Of a DNA stretch of 9,448 nucleotides, positions 1 through 6,347 are shown in pieces (position 1 is the first letter of the stretch; every line of letters begins with the position of its first letter). Both the position numbers and the translations under genes were made by a program. The stretch spans positions 1 to 9,448 of the forward strand of contig DAIUAM010000080.1 of the NCBI GenBank assembly GCA_036847185.1, read 5' to 3'. The notes below the pieces were generated by a model. That model worked only from the letters and a program-made list of their open reading frames with translations. It was not told where the DNA came from and did no database searches. The stretch comes from UBA4738 sp002413305 (lineage in GTDB: Bacteria > Actinomycetota > UBA4738).

Positions 1-26
1 GGTATGAACTCGGGTGGCGGTCAGGT

Positions 27-605
27 GTGAGCGTCCGGCATGCCCTGCTGGCACTGTTGAGCGAAGGGCCGAAGTACGGCTTGCAGCTCCGCCAGGAGTT
101 CGAGGCGCGGACGGGCGAGGTGTGGCCGCTCAACATCGGGCAGGTGTACACGACCCTGCAACGTCTCGAGCGCGACGGGCTGGTGGAGTCGGACGACACC
201 GAGATGGACGGCCCGCAGAAGGGATTTCGGATCACGGGTGCAGGCCGAACCGAGCTCCACGAGTGGCTCCGCACCCCTTCCGACGATGCCATCCCGCCCC
301 GCGACGAACTGGTTATCAAGGTGCTCGTCGCGATGGGAGTGCCGGGTGTGGACGTGCCGGGCCTGCTGCAGGTCCATCGCCATCGCCTCGTGGAGCTGAT
401 GCAGCGTTACACGCGCCTCAAGGGGGACGCGCTCGACGACCTCGGCGTCGCACTGGTGGTCGACGCCGAGATCTTCAGACTCGACGCCCTCATCCGATGG
501 CTCGACGCTGCGGATGCTCGGGTGAGGCGGCTCCCCGCCCCCGGCGCCGTCAAGGTGGGCCGTGTCGCGCCGGGGCCGCGGCGCAGGCTGGCGGCGCGGC
601 GATGA
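27..605 (+). CDS. PadR family transcriptional regulator
   Basis: A 192-residue DNA-binding repressor-type protein. Residues 1-80 form a PadR winged helix: the opening MSVRHALLALLSEGPKYG is the classic PadR N-terminus, and YTTLQRLERDGLVES (about 44-58) is the recognition helix and wing region. Residues 95-170 form the helical C-terminal dimerisation domain. The tail (about 177-192) is unusually rich in Arg, Pro and Ala. The GTG start at 27 is chosen because it gives the family N-terminus directly; the frame stays open to the window edge, so a longer form cannot be excluded. Its TGA overlaps the ATG of the ABC ATPase (ATGA, 602-605), so the genes are co-translated. PadR proteins commonly repress adjacent transporter genes and are released by a ligand. 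Autoregulation of this cassette is inferred; its promoter lies outside the window or in the first 26 bases, where no clear element is visible. Confidence 0.93.
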   Translation: MSVRHALLALLSEGPKYGLQLRQEFEARTGEVWPLNIGQVYTTLQRLERDGLVESDDTEMDGPQKGFRITGAGRTELHEWLRTPSDDAIPPRDELVIKVLVAMGVPGVDVPGLLQVHRHRLVELMQRYTRLKGDALDDLGVALVVDAEIFRLDALIRWLDAADARVRRLPAPGAVKVGRVAPGPRRRLAARR

Positions 606-1327
606 CTGCGGAACTCGAGCTGCGGCGGGTGTCGAAGGTCTTCGGGTCGGGGCCGACCGAGGTGCAAGCGCTGCGCGACGTGGATCTTCGGGTCGAGGCC
701 GGCGAGCTGGTTGCGGTGATGGGGCCGAGCGGGTCCGGGAAGAGCACTCTGTTGACGATCGCCGGCACGCTGGAGGAGCCGACCAGCGGCGAGGTGGCGG
801 TGGCCGGACGTGAGGTGTCTCGGCTCTCGCGGAACGACCGGGCCCGTCTGCGCCGCCATTCGGTCGGCTACGTCTTCCAGGACTTCAACCTGCTCGCAGG
901 GCTCACCGCGGTGGAGAACGTTGCGCTCCCTCTGGAGCTCGATGGCGTTGGAGCTCGAGCAGCCGCTGCGAGCGGACTGGAGGCACTGGAGCGCATGGGC
1001 CTCTCCGAACAGGCCGACCGGTATCCCGACGAGCTCTCGGGTGGCGAGCGTCAGCGCGTGGCGATCGCCCGGGCGGTGGTGGGGGAGCGTCGGGTGGTGC
1101 TCGCCGACGAACCGACCGGCGCGTTGGACTCGGTCAATGGCGAGGCCGTGATGCGGCTGCTGCGGGCGGCCTGCCAGCGCGGGGTCGCGGGGGTCGTGGT
1201 GACCCATGACGCCCAGCTTGCCTCCTGGGCCGACCGGGTGGTCTTCCTTCGTGATGGCCGCGTCGTCGACCAGACGGGGACGTCACCGGGGGTCGAATCG
1301 TTGCTGGCACCCGGTCCGAGCTCATGA
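602..1327 (+). CDS. ABC transporter ATP-binding protein (MacB/LolD/FtsE type)
   Basis: A 241-residue ATPase that powers the adjacent FtsX-like permease at the inner face of the membrane. All motifs are present: Walker A GPSGSGKS (41-48), Q-loop glutamine 93 in YVFQDFNLL, signature LSGGE (145-149), Walker B VVLADEP (165-171), D-loop ALD (174-176) and switch histidine 202 in VTHD. The sequence around the Q-loop and the ADEPTGALD block is typical of the macrolide/lipoprotein exporter subfamily. ATG 602 is chosen because upstream in-frame sequence is only a read-through of the PadR gene in another frame; the ATPase motif spacing fits this start. No strong ribosome binding site precedes it, which fits translational coupling to the PadR gene through the ATGA overlap. 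A second ATGA overlap (1324-1327) couples it to the permease. The substrate is unknown. Confidence 0.96.
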   Translation: MTAELELRRVSKVFGSGPTEVQALRDVDLRVEAGELVAVMGPSGSGKSTLLTIAGTLEEPTSGEVAVAGREVSRLSRNDRARLRRHSVGYVFQDFNLLAGLTAVENVALPLELDGVGARAAAASGLEALERMGLSEQADRYPDELSGGERQRVAIARAVVGERRVVLADEPTGALDSVNGEAVMRLLRAACQRGVAGVVVTHDAQLASWADRVVFLRDGRVVDQTGTSPGVESLLAPGPSS

Positions 1328-3855
1328 CCTCGACCGGGGCCGCGCCGCCACGTGGCCGGACGTCAGACATCGGAGGCGTGCCGGCCCGCCGGGCGGTGAT
1401 GCGCTGGGCGTGGCGGATGTTCCGGCGCGAGTGGCGGCAGCAGCTGCTGGTGCTGGCGCTGCTGACGGTCGCCCTCGTCGCAACGACGGTCGGCGCGGGG
1501 CTGGCCGCCAATGCCGGGTACTCGCTCGCGGCGACGTTCGGAACTGCAAACCGTCTGGTCACACTGTCCGGCTCGGATCCGAGCCTCGCCGCGGACATCG
1601 CAGCCATGAAGCGGGGGTTCGGCACCGTCGAGGTGATCGAGCACCAGCGGGTCGCGGTCCCGGGTTCGGCCAACCCGATCGATCTACGGGCCCAGGATCC
1701 GCGCGGGGTCTACAGCCATCCGATGCTGCGCCTGGACGCCGGTCGGTATCCGTCGGGGCCAGACGAGGTCGCGGTGACCGCCGGGGTGGCGGCCATCTTC
1801 AACCTTCGTATCGGCGACGTCTGGCAGCAACTCGGCCATCGCCGGCGGGTCGTCGGTGTGGTCGAAAACCCCCTGGACCTCCTGGACAAGTTCGCCCTTG
1901 TCGCGCCGGGGCAGACGGGCCCTTCGGACCAGGTGACGATACTGATCCAGGCCACCGCGCGGATGCTCGACGCTGCCCCACTGATCAACGGTGCCGAAGT
2001 CGAGATCCGTCCCTCCACCCCGGGTGCCAGCGCGACGGTGGCCGTGCTCATCCTGGCCACCATCGGGCTGCTCTTCATCGGTCTGGTGGCCGTGGCCGGT
2101 TTCACCGTGATGGCGGGGCGCCGGCTGCGCGCGCTGGGGATGCTGGGAGCGATCGGCGCGAACGACCGACACGTGCGACTTGCCCTACTGGCGAACGGCG
2201 CCGCGGTCGGTGCCGTGGCCGCGGTGACCGGTACGGCGGTGGGTATGGTCGCCTGGTTCGCGTTCGCCCCGCGGCTGGAGGCGATCGTCGAGCATCGGAT
2301 CGACCGGTTCGACCTGCCCTGGTGGGCGATCGCCACGGCGATGGTCCTGGCGGTCGTGACCGCCATCGCCGCGGCCTGGTGGCCCGCCCGTTCTGCGTCC
2401 CGGATCCCCATCGTGGCCGCCCTGTCCGGTCGACCGGTTCGCCCGCGGCCTGCGCACCGGTTCGCCGCCATGGGCGGCGTGCTCCTCCTCGCCGGGGTCG
2501 GCGCGCTCGCTCTCTCGCACCAGACACGGCCGCTATTGATCGTCACCGGGATCGTGGCCACCACCCTCGGGATGCTGTTCCTCGCTCCAGTCGGCATCGC
2601 CGGGCTGGCCGCTGTCGGCCGGCGCTCACCGATCGGGGCTCGGCTCGCGCTGCGCGACCTCGCCCGCTACCAGGCCCGGTCCGGGGCGGCGCTGGCCGCG
2701 GTGAGCCTCGCGGTGGGCATCGCGGCGGCGATCGTCATCAGCTCCGCTGCCTCCCAGGCTGCCGCGGCCGTTCCCTCCTCCAGGGGCACCCTCCCGAGCA
2801 GCCAGTTGATCGTCTGGCTCTCACCCCACGGCGGCCTCGGAGGAGGCGTCCCTGAGCTCACCGCCGCTCAACTGCAGACCGCGCAAACCCAGGTCAACGC
2901 CATCGCGACCTCCCTGCACGCCAGGTTCACGCTGGCCCTCGACGGGGCCCTGGATCCGACCGTCCCGAACGTGCAGGGTGGCCCCGGGGACAGCACCGCC
3001 GGCAAACCGATCGTCGAACTGGGGAAAGCGCATCACAAAGTCGAGGGCGGGAAGAACGTGACTGAGTTCACCGACAGAGAATCAATCCCGCTCTTCGTGG
3101 CCACGCCTGCGGTCTTGGCGCACTACGGGATCGGGTCCGGCGATGTCGACCCCACCGCCGACATCCTCACCTCGCGGACCGGTCTCTCCATCAACCAGTC
3201 GCGGACCAGTTCTTCGGGCTACCAGCTCATCGGCATCTCCGGCCGCCAAGAGGGCGGGCATCTCCGCGTGCAGATGGTCAAGCTGCCCACCTTCACCTCC
3301 GATCCCACCACGCTGATCACCGCCCATGCCCTCCACACACTCGGATTGACATCAGTGCCGGTCGGCTGGCTCATCCAGACACCCCAATCCCTCGCTGCCG
3401 CGCAGATCGAGGATGCCCGCCGTCTGGCGGTCGCCGCCGGTGTCAGCGTCGAAGCCAGGCCCACGCAAGCCTCCCTGTCACAGCTGCGCACCGACGCCAC
3501 TGCAGCCGGCGTCCTCGTCGCCCTCGGCGTGCTGGCCATGACCGTCGGTCTGATCCGAAGCGAAACCGCGCGTGACCTTCGAACCCTCGCCGCGACCGGC
3601 GCGAGCAGCACGACCCGTCGCACCCTCACCGGGGCCACCGCGGGGTCCCTCGCGCTGCTCGGCGCGTTCCTCGGAACGGCCGGGGGCTACCTCGCCCTCA
3701 TCGCGTGGTACCACGGCAAGCTGGACGTGCTCCGCCACGTTCCCGTCGCCGACCTCGCGGTGATCCTCGCTGGCCTTCCCGTGGCAGCGGTCACCGCCGG
3801 CTGGCTGCTGGCCGGACGCGAACCTCCAGCCATCGCCCGGCAGCCGCTCGAATGA
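1324..3855 (+). CDS. FtsX-like ABC transporter permease
   Basis: An 843-residue membrane subunit paired with the preceding ATPase. Ten hydrophobic segments can be read: about 41-62, 239-262, 289-313, 333-353, 384-398, 404-431, 454-475, 724-743, 770-795 and 809-830. Two FtsX domains are visible, one around 239-360 and one around 722-835. They are separated by a four-helix block and by two large extracytoplasmic loops (about 63-238 and 476-723). This 10-helix layout is common for actinobacterial FtsX-family permeases of 800-850 residues, which work as mechanotransmitters or exporters rather than classic channels. The second loop is Gly/Thr/Ser-rich and has no domain I recognise. ATG 1324 overlaps the ATPase stop. 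The gene ends 59 bp from the convergent cytochrome c stop. The cassette resembles self-regulated exporters of antimicrobials, lipids or signals, but the substrate cannot be assigned. Confidence 0.93.
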   Translation: MTSTGAAPPRGRTSDIGGVPARRAVMRWAWRMFRREWRQQLLVLALLTVALVATTVGAGLAANAGYSLAATFGTANRLVTLSGSDPSLAADIAAMKRGFGTVEVIEHQRVAVPGSANPIDLRAQDPRGVYSHPMLRLDAGRYPSGPDEVAVTAGVAAIFNLRIGDVWQQLGHRRRVVGVVENPLDLLDKFALVAPGQTGPSDQVTILIQATARMLDAAPLINGAEVEIRPSTPGASATVAVLILATIGLLFIGLVAVAGFTVMAGRRLRALGMLGAIGANDRHVRLALLANGAAVGAVAAVTGTAVGMVAWFAFAPRLEAIVEHRIDRFDLPWWAIATAMVLAVVTAIAAAWWPARSASRIPIVAALSGRPVRPRPAHRFAAMGGVLLLAGVGALALSHQTRPLLIVTGIVATTLGMLFLAPVGIAGLAAVGRRSPIGARLALRDLARYQARSGAALAAVSLAVGIAAAIVISSAASQAAAAVPSSRGTLPSSQLIVWLSPHGGLGGGVPELTAAQLQTAQTQVNAIATSLHARFTLALDGALDPTVPNVQGGPGDSTAGKPIVELGKAHHKVEGGKNVTEFTDRESIPLFVATPAVLAHYGIGSGDVDPTADILTSRTGLSINQSRTSSSGYQLIGISGRQEGGHLRVQMVKLPTFTSDPTTLITAHALHTLGLTSVPVGWLIQTPQSLAAAQIEDARRLAVAAGVSVEARPTQASLSQLRTDATAAGVLVALGVLAMTVGLIRSETARDLRTLAATGASSTTRRTLTGATAGSLALLGAFLGTAGGYLALIAWYHGKLDVLRHVPVADLAVILAGLPVAAVTAGWLLAGREPPAIARQPLE

Positions 3856-3914
3856 CTCGGCCGAGAGCCCCTTCCCGGCGGTAGGCCTGGATCAGTGCGT
3901 TGCGGCGGTCGCCG

Positions 3915-4391
3915 TCACCCTCCCGAGCCCTGCGGGTTCCGCCAGTTCGGCACGCTGGGCGCGCCTTTCTGCCAGGACCGCACGTAGGCCACGATGGCGG
4001 CGATCTGGTCGTCCGTCAGGGGTCCGCCGAACTCGTCGGACCATGCCGGCATGGCGGTCCCGGTGATACCGGCCGACACGATCCGGTGCATCTGCTCGTC
4101 GGTGATCCCGGTGAGGAACTGCTGCGAGCGAAGGGCGGGCCCCACGCCTCCCTGGCCGTTGTCGCCGTGGCAGGACGCGCAGTCCAGCCTCCACAGCTGC
4201 CGGCCGGTAGTGACCAGAGCCTGATCTCGGGCGATCAGGGCCCGCTCCCGCCGCGGTCCCTCCGCCGCCTTGTACAGCGGGAACGAGGCCACGAGGATGA
4301 GGAACACCACGACCCCCGCCGCCTGCCACCGAACGAGGCTGTGTTGCAGGGCGGCATCCTCGTGGATCGCCGGCCGCGGAGGAGCGCTCAT
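3915..4391 (-). CDS. Membrane-anchored mono-heme class I cytochrome c
   Basis: A 158-residue protein, last gene of the bc-type operon. An N-terminal hydrophobic anchor (about 24-40) is followed by a class I cytochrome c domain with the heme-binding CASCH (71-75) and the likely axial methionine 114 in GTAMPAW. Asp/Gly residues after the CXXCH and the C-terminal helix (AAIVAYVRSW) are typical of the CBB3/cytochrome c family. It probably accepts electrons from the Rieske cluster on the outer face and passes them to a soluble carrier or terminal oxidase, taking the place of cytochrome f or of the C-terminal half of Bacillus-type QcrC. ATG 4391 is chosen because an AAGGAG lies about 12 nt upstream and because it overlaps the Rieske stop (ATGA read on the minus strand, 4391-4388). 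The much longer open frame upstream is read-through of the Rieske gene. Only one heme motif is present. Confidence 0.93.
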   Translation of the reverse strand: MSAPPRPAIHEDAALQHSLVRWQAAGVVVFLILVASFPLYKAAEGPRRERALIARDQALVTTGRQLWRLDCASCHGDNGQGGVGPALRSQQFLTGITDEQMHRIVSAGITGTAMPAWSDEFGGPLTDDQIAAIVAYVRSWQKGAPSVPNWRNPQGSGG

Positions 4392-4987
4392 CCGTTCGCA
4401 CTCTCCTTCTCGGTCGAAGAGCCCTTCGGGCCGGCCGCGCTCGCGGCGGCCTTCGAGGCGATGCACGAGGGACCCTTCGGCTCGCTCGACACCGAATGTG
4501 CGCCGTGTGGGAGTCCCTCGACCACGGAGGCCGTATCCACCAGCACCCGATCCCCATCGATCTTCAGAGGGAACCGGTCCATCCCTCTGGGCGCGGGACC
4601 TTCGATGTACTCGCCGCGGATGTTGTAGATGCTGCCGTGGCAGGGGCATTCGAACCGCCCGGAGCTCTCGCAGAACGGGACCCGGCATCCGAGGTGCGGG
4701 CACTTCTGGTACAGCGCCACCAGCGCCCCGTCGGAGGAGGCCACGTAGAACCGGCCGTCCTGGAAGTACTTGACCGCGCCGGCCGGGTAGTCCGACACGC
4801 TGCCGGCCGCCACGATCCCCCCGAAGGCCCCGGATGGTTGCGGGTTCAGGATGTCGTACGTGGTCCACCCGGCCTCGATGGCCAGCCCGGCGGCTAGTCC
4901 CTTCCACGCGTAGCCGAGGAACCGGCGGCGGCCGACCCCTTCGGCGGCAGCGGGTGTTTCGTGCGCGGTCTTCTCGTCGTCGGCCAC
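4388..4987 (-). CDS. Rieske 2Fe-2S protein of the bc-type complex
   Basis: A 199-residue iron-sulfur subunit. The N-terminus carries a twin-arginine-like RRRFLG (20-25) followed by one hydrophobic anchor (about 26-40), as in Tat-inserted Rieske proteins. Cluster motifs are CPHLGC (96-101) and CPCHGS (114-119). The 2Fe-2S ligands are Cys96, His98, Cys114 and His117, and Cys101-Cys116 is the expected disulfide. The Rieske fold ends near residue 156. A roughly 40-residue Ser/Ala/Gly/Lys tail with a lone Cys175 follows and is not part of the standard domain. GTG 4987 is chosen because it lies 5 nt after the subunit IV stop with a GGAG about 11 nt upstream; the longer open frame overlaps subunit IV and has no Rieske-like sequence. 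It carries electrons from quinol at the cytochrome b Qo site to the cytochrome c encoded next, whose start overlaps its stop. Confidence 0.94.
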   Translation of the reverse strand: MADDEKTAHETPAAAEGVGRRRFLGYAWKGLAAGLAIEAGWTTYDILNPQPSGAFGGIVAAGSVSDYPAGAVKYFQDGRFYVASSDGALVALYQKCPHLGCRVPFCESSGRFECPCHGSIYNIRGEYIEGPAPRGMDRFPLKIDGDRVLVDTASVVEGLPHGAHSVSSEPKGPSCIASKAAASAAGPKGSSTEKESANG

Positions 4988-4992
4988 GTCGA

Positions 4993-5502
4993 TCAGAGCT
5001 CCAGGTAGAGGTGCTTCCAGGGCCACACCCACGTCCATTCCGGTCCCCGGAACAGCGCGCCGATCAGCGTCAGGACGAAGCCCACGGCGATCAGGACCGT
5101 GAACGCGATCACCAGCATCTTGCGGTCGCGGATCCGCCAGCCCTTGGCCCGGTCCAGAAAGGGGAGCGCGACCAAGAACAGGATCACCATCCCCGGAGCC
5201 AGGATGCCAGCCACCATCGGGTGGACGTGGGAAAGGAGTTCCTGGAGGCCGGCGAAGTACCAGGGCGCCTTGGCCACCGGCGGGGTAAGGTTCGGGTTCG
5301 CCATGTCCTTCAGCGGCGCGTTGAACGCGATGGCCAGGAGGAAGACGACCGCGATCGTCGCCCCGGCCACCACGGCGTGGCGGACCAGGAAGTGCGGCCA
5401 CGTGAAGACCGTGTCCTCGGGCTCCTGCTTCCTCCGGACCTCGAGCTCACGGGGCACCACGCCCAGGAGCCGGTGGCGCTCCGGCTTCACGTCCTCAGGC
5501 AT
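4993..5502 (-). CDS. Cytochrome b C-terminal (subunit IV-like) protein
   Basis: A 169-residue membrane protein corresponding to subunit IV (PetD) of b6f complexes or the C-terminal half of a bc1 cytochrome b. It has three hydrophobic helices (about 40-60, 97-116, 129-150), as expected for helices E, F and G. The Qo-site loop sits at 76-90. There the usual PEWY or PDWY tetrapeptide is replaced by APWY (79-82) inside VAKAPWYFAGLQELL, so the catalytic acidic residue is not at its normal place; Glu88 follows six residues later. The C-terminus is aromatic (PEWTWVWPWKHLY, 154-166). ATG 5502 is chosen because a strong AGGAGG lies about 9-12 nt upstream, inside the end of the cytochrome b gene; the start overlaps that gene by 8 nt. 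Together with the upstream gene it forms the quinone-binding membrane core. Confidence 0.9.
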   Translation of the reverse strand: MPEDVKPERHRLLGVVPRELEVRRKQEPEDTVFTWPHFLVRHAVVAGATIAVVFLLAIAFNAPLKDMANPNLTPPVAKAPWYFAGLQELLSHVHPMVAGILAPGMVILFLVALPFLDRAKGWRIRDRKMLVIAFTVLIAVGFVLTLIGALFRGPEWTWVWPWKHLYLEL

Positions 5503-6337
5503 CGACCGGGACCTCCTCCTTCGCCTTGGGCTCGGGCTCGAACACGGTCGCCGTCCCCTCATCGCGATCGGCGACCGCGAACCCGTCCTTGCGGACCCGC
5601 CAGATGTGGATGCAGATCAGGAGCACCATCAGGGCCGGCAGGAAGTAGATGTGCAGCACGTAGAAACGGAGGAGGGCGCTGCCTCCCACGTCGGGACCGC
5701 CGAGCAGGATCTGGCGGGCGTGGTCGCCGAGGATCGGCACGTATCCGGCGATGTTCGTCCCGACCGTGATCGCCCAGAACGAGAGCTGATCCCACGGCAG
5801 CAGGTAGCCGGTGAACGAGAGCCCCAGCGTGGTCAGCAGCAGGGCCAGGCCGATCAGCCAGTTGAACTGGCGGGGCGCCTTGTACGCGCCCGCGTAGAAC
5901 ACGCGCATCAGGTGCAGCACCACAACCACGACCATGAGGTGGGCCGACCACCGGTGGATGTTCCGGACGAACTGCCCGAACGCGACCCCCGTGCTGAGGT
6001 TGTGCATGTCGAAGTACGCCTGCGGTACCGCCGGGTGGTAGAAGAACATCAGGTACATCCCGGAGACGAACAGGATCAGGTACAGCACCGTGGCGATGAA
6101 CCCGAGCCGGAGCGTCGACCGCCAGCTCAGGACCTTGCGAGGAACCTTGACCGGATAGATGTGCAGGAAGAAGTTGTGGAAGGAGGTCATGGCCCGGCCG
6201 CGGGGCGTGTCCGGGCGTGGGTGCCGGATCGCCGACCGGTAGAGCTCGCTCTGGCGGAATCGCTCCCGTGGGGTGAACACGGCCTGGAACAGCGCATTGT
6301 CCCTGAGGCGGCTCCGCGGTCGAATCTGGTCGGCCAT
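5495..6337 (-). CDS. Cytochrome b6-type di-heme protein (cytochrome b N-terminal)
   Basis: A 280-residue membrane protein carrying the two b hemes of a quinol:cytochrome c oxidoreductase. Helices are about 78-100 (A), 127-148 (B), 160-180 (C) and 225-246 (D). The heme-ligand pairs are His128/His142 (in IHRWSAH and VLH) and His229/His244 (in VLHIY and CIHIW). The second pair is separated by 14 residues, the spacing of b6f-type rather than mitochondrial-type cytochrome b (13). GYLLPWDQLSFWA (177-189) is the conserved helix C/cd1 region. An N-terminal extension of about 50 residues precedes the amphipathic surface helix (FHNFFLHIYP, 53-62). Aligned by eye, the position of the b6 cysteine that binds heme ci is Arg77, so covalent heme ci is unlikely. 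ATG 6337 follows an AAGGGG and lies 10 nt after the oxidoreductase stop. Bacillus QcrB is the closest familiar relative. Confidence 0.94.
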   Translation of the reverse strand: MADQIRPRSRLRDNALFQAVFTPRERFRQSELYRSAIRHPRPDTPRGRAMTSFHNFFLHIYPVKVPRKVLSWRSTLRLGFIATVLYLILFVSGMYLMFFYHPAVPQAYFDMHNLSTGVAFGQFVRNIHRWSAHLMVVVVVLHLMRVFYAGAYKAPRQFNWLIGLALLLTTLGLSFTGYLLPWDQLSFWAITVGTNIAGYVPILGDHARQILLGGPDVGGSALLRFYVLHIYFLPALMVLLICIHIWRVRKDGFAVADRDEGTATVFEPEPKAKEEVPVDA

Positions 6338-6347
6338 CCCTACCCCT

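Noticed and set aside
1206..2855. A 549-codon plus-strand open frame overlapping the ATPase and permease
   Set aside because: It runs in another frame through the permease gene, is dominated by Arg, Gly and Pro as expected for an off-frame reading of GC-rich DNA, and has no recognisable domain. The permease frame has clear membrane helices.
3856..3914. Palindrome CTCGGCCGAG (3856-3865) and a 5-bp hairpin (3903-3914) between convergent genes as terminators
   Set aside because: The first has no loop, the second has a 2-nt loop and short stem, and neither has a U-tract. Short GC palindromes like these are expected by chance at this base composition.
4985..5401. N-terminal extension of the Rieske open frame to 5401
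   Set aside because: The extra sequence overlaps subunit IV in another frame, is not Rieske-like, and a GTG with GGAG upstream at 4987 gives a Tat-like N-terminus right after the previous stop.
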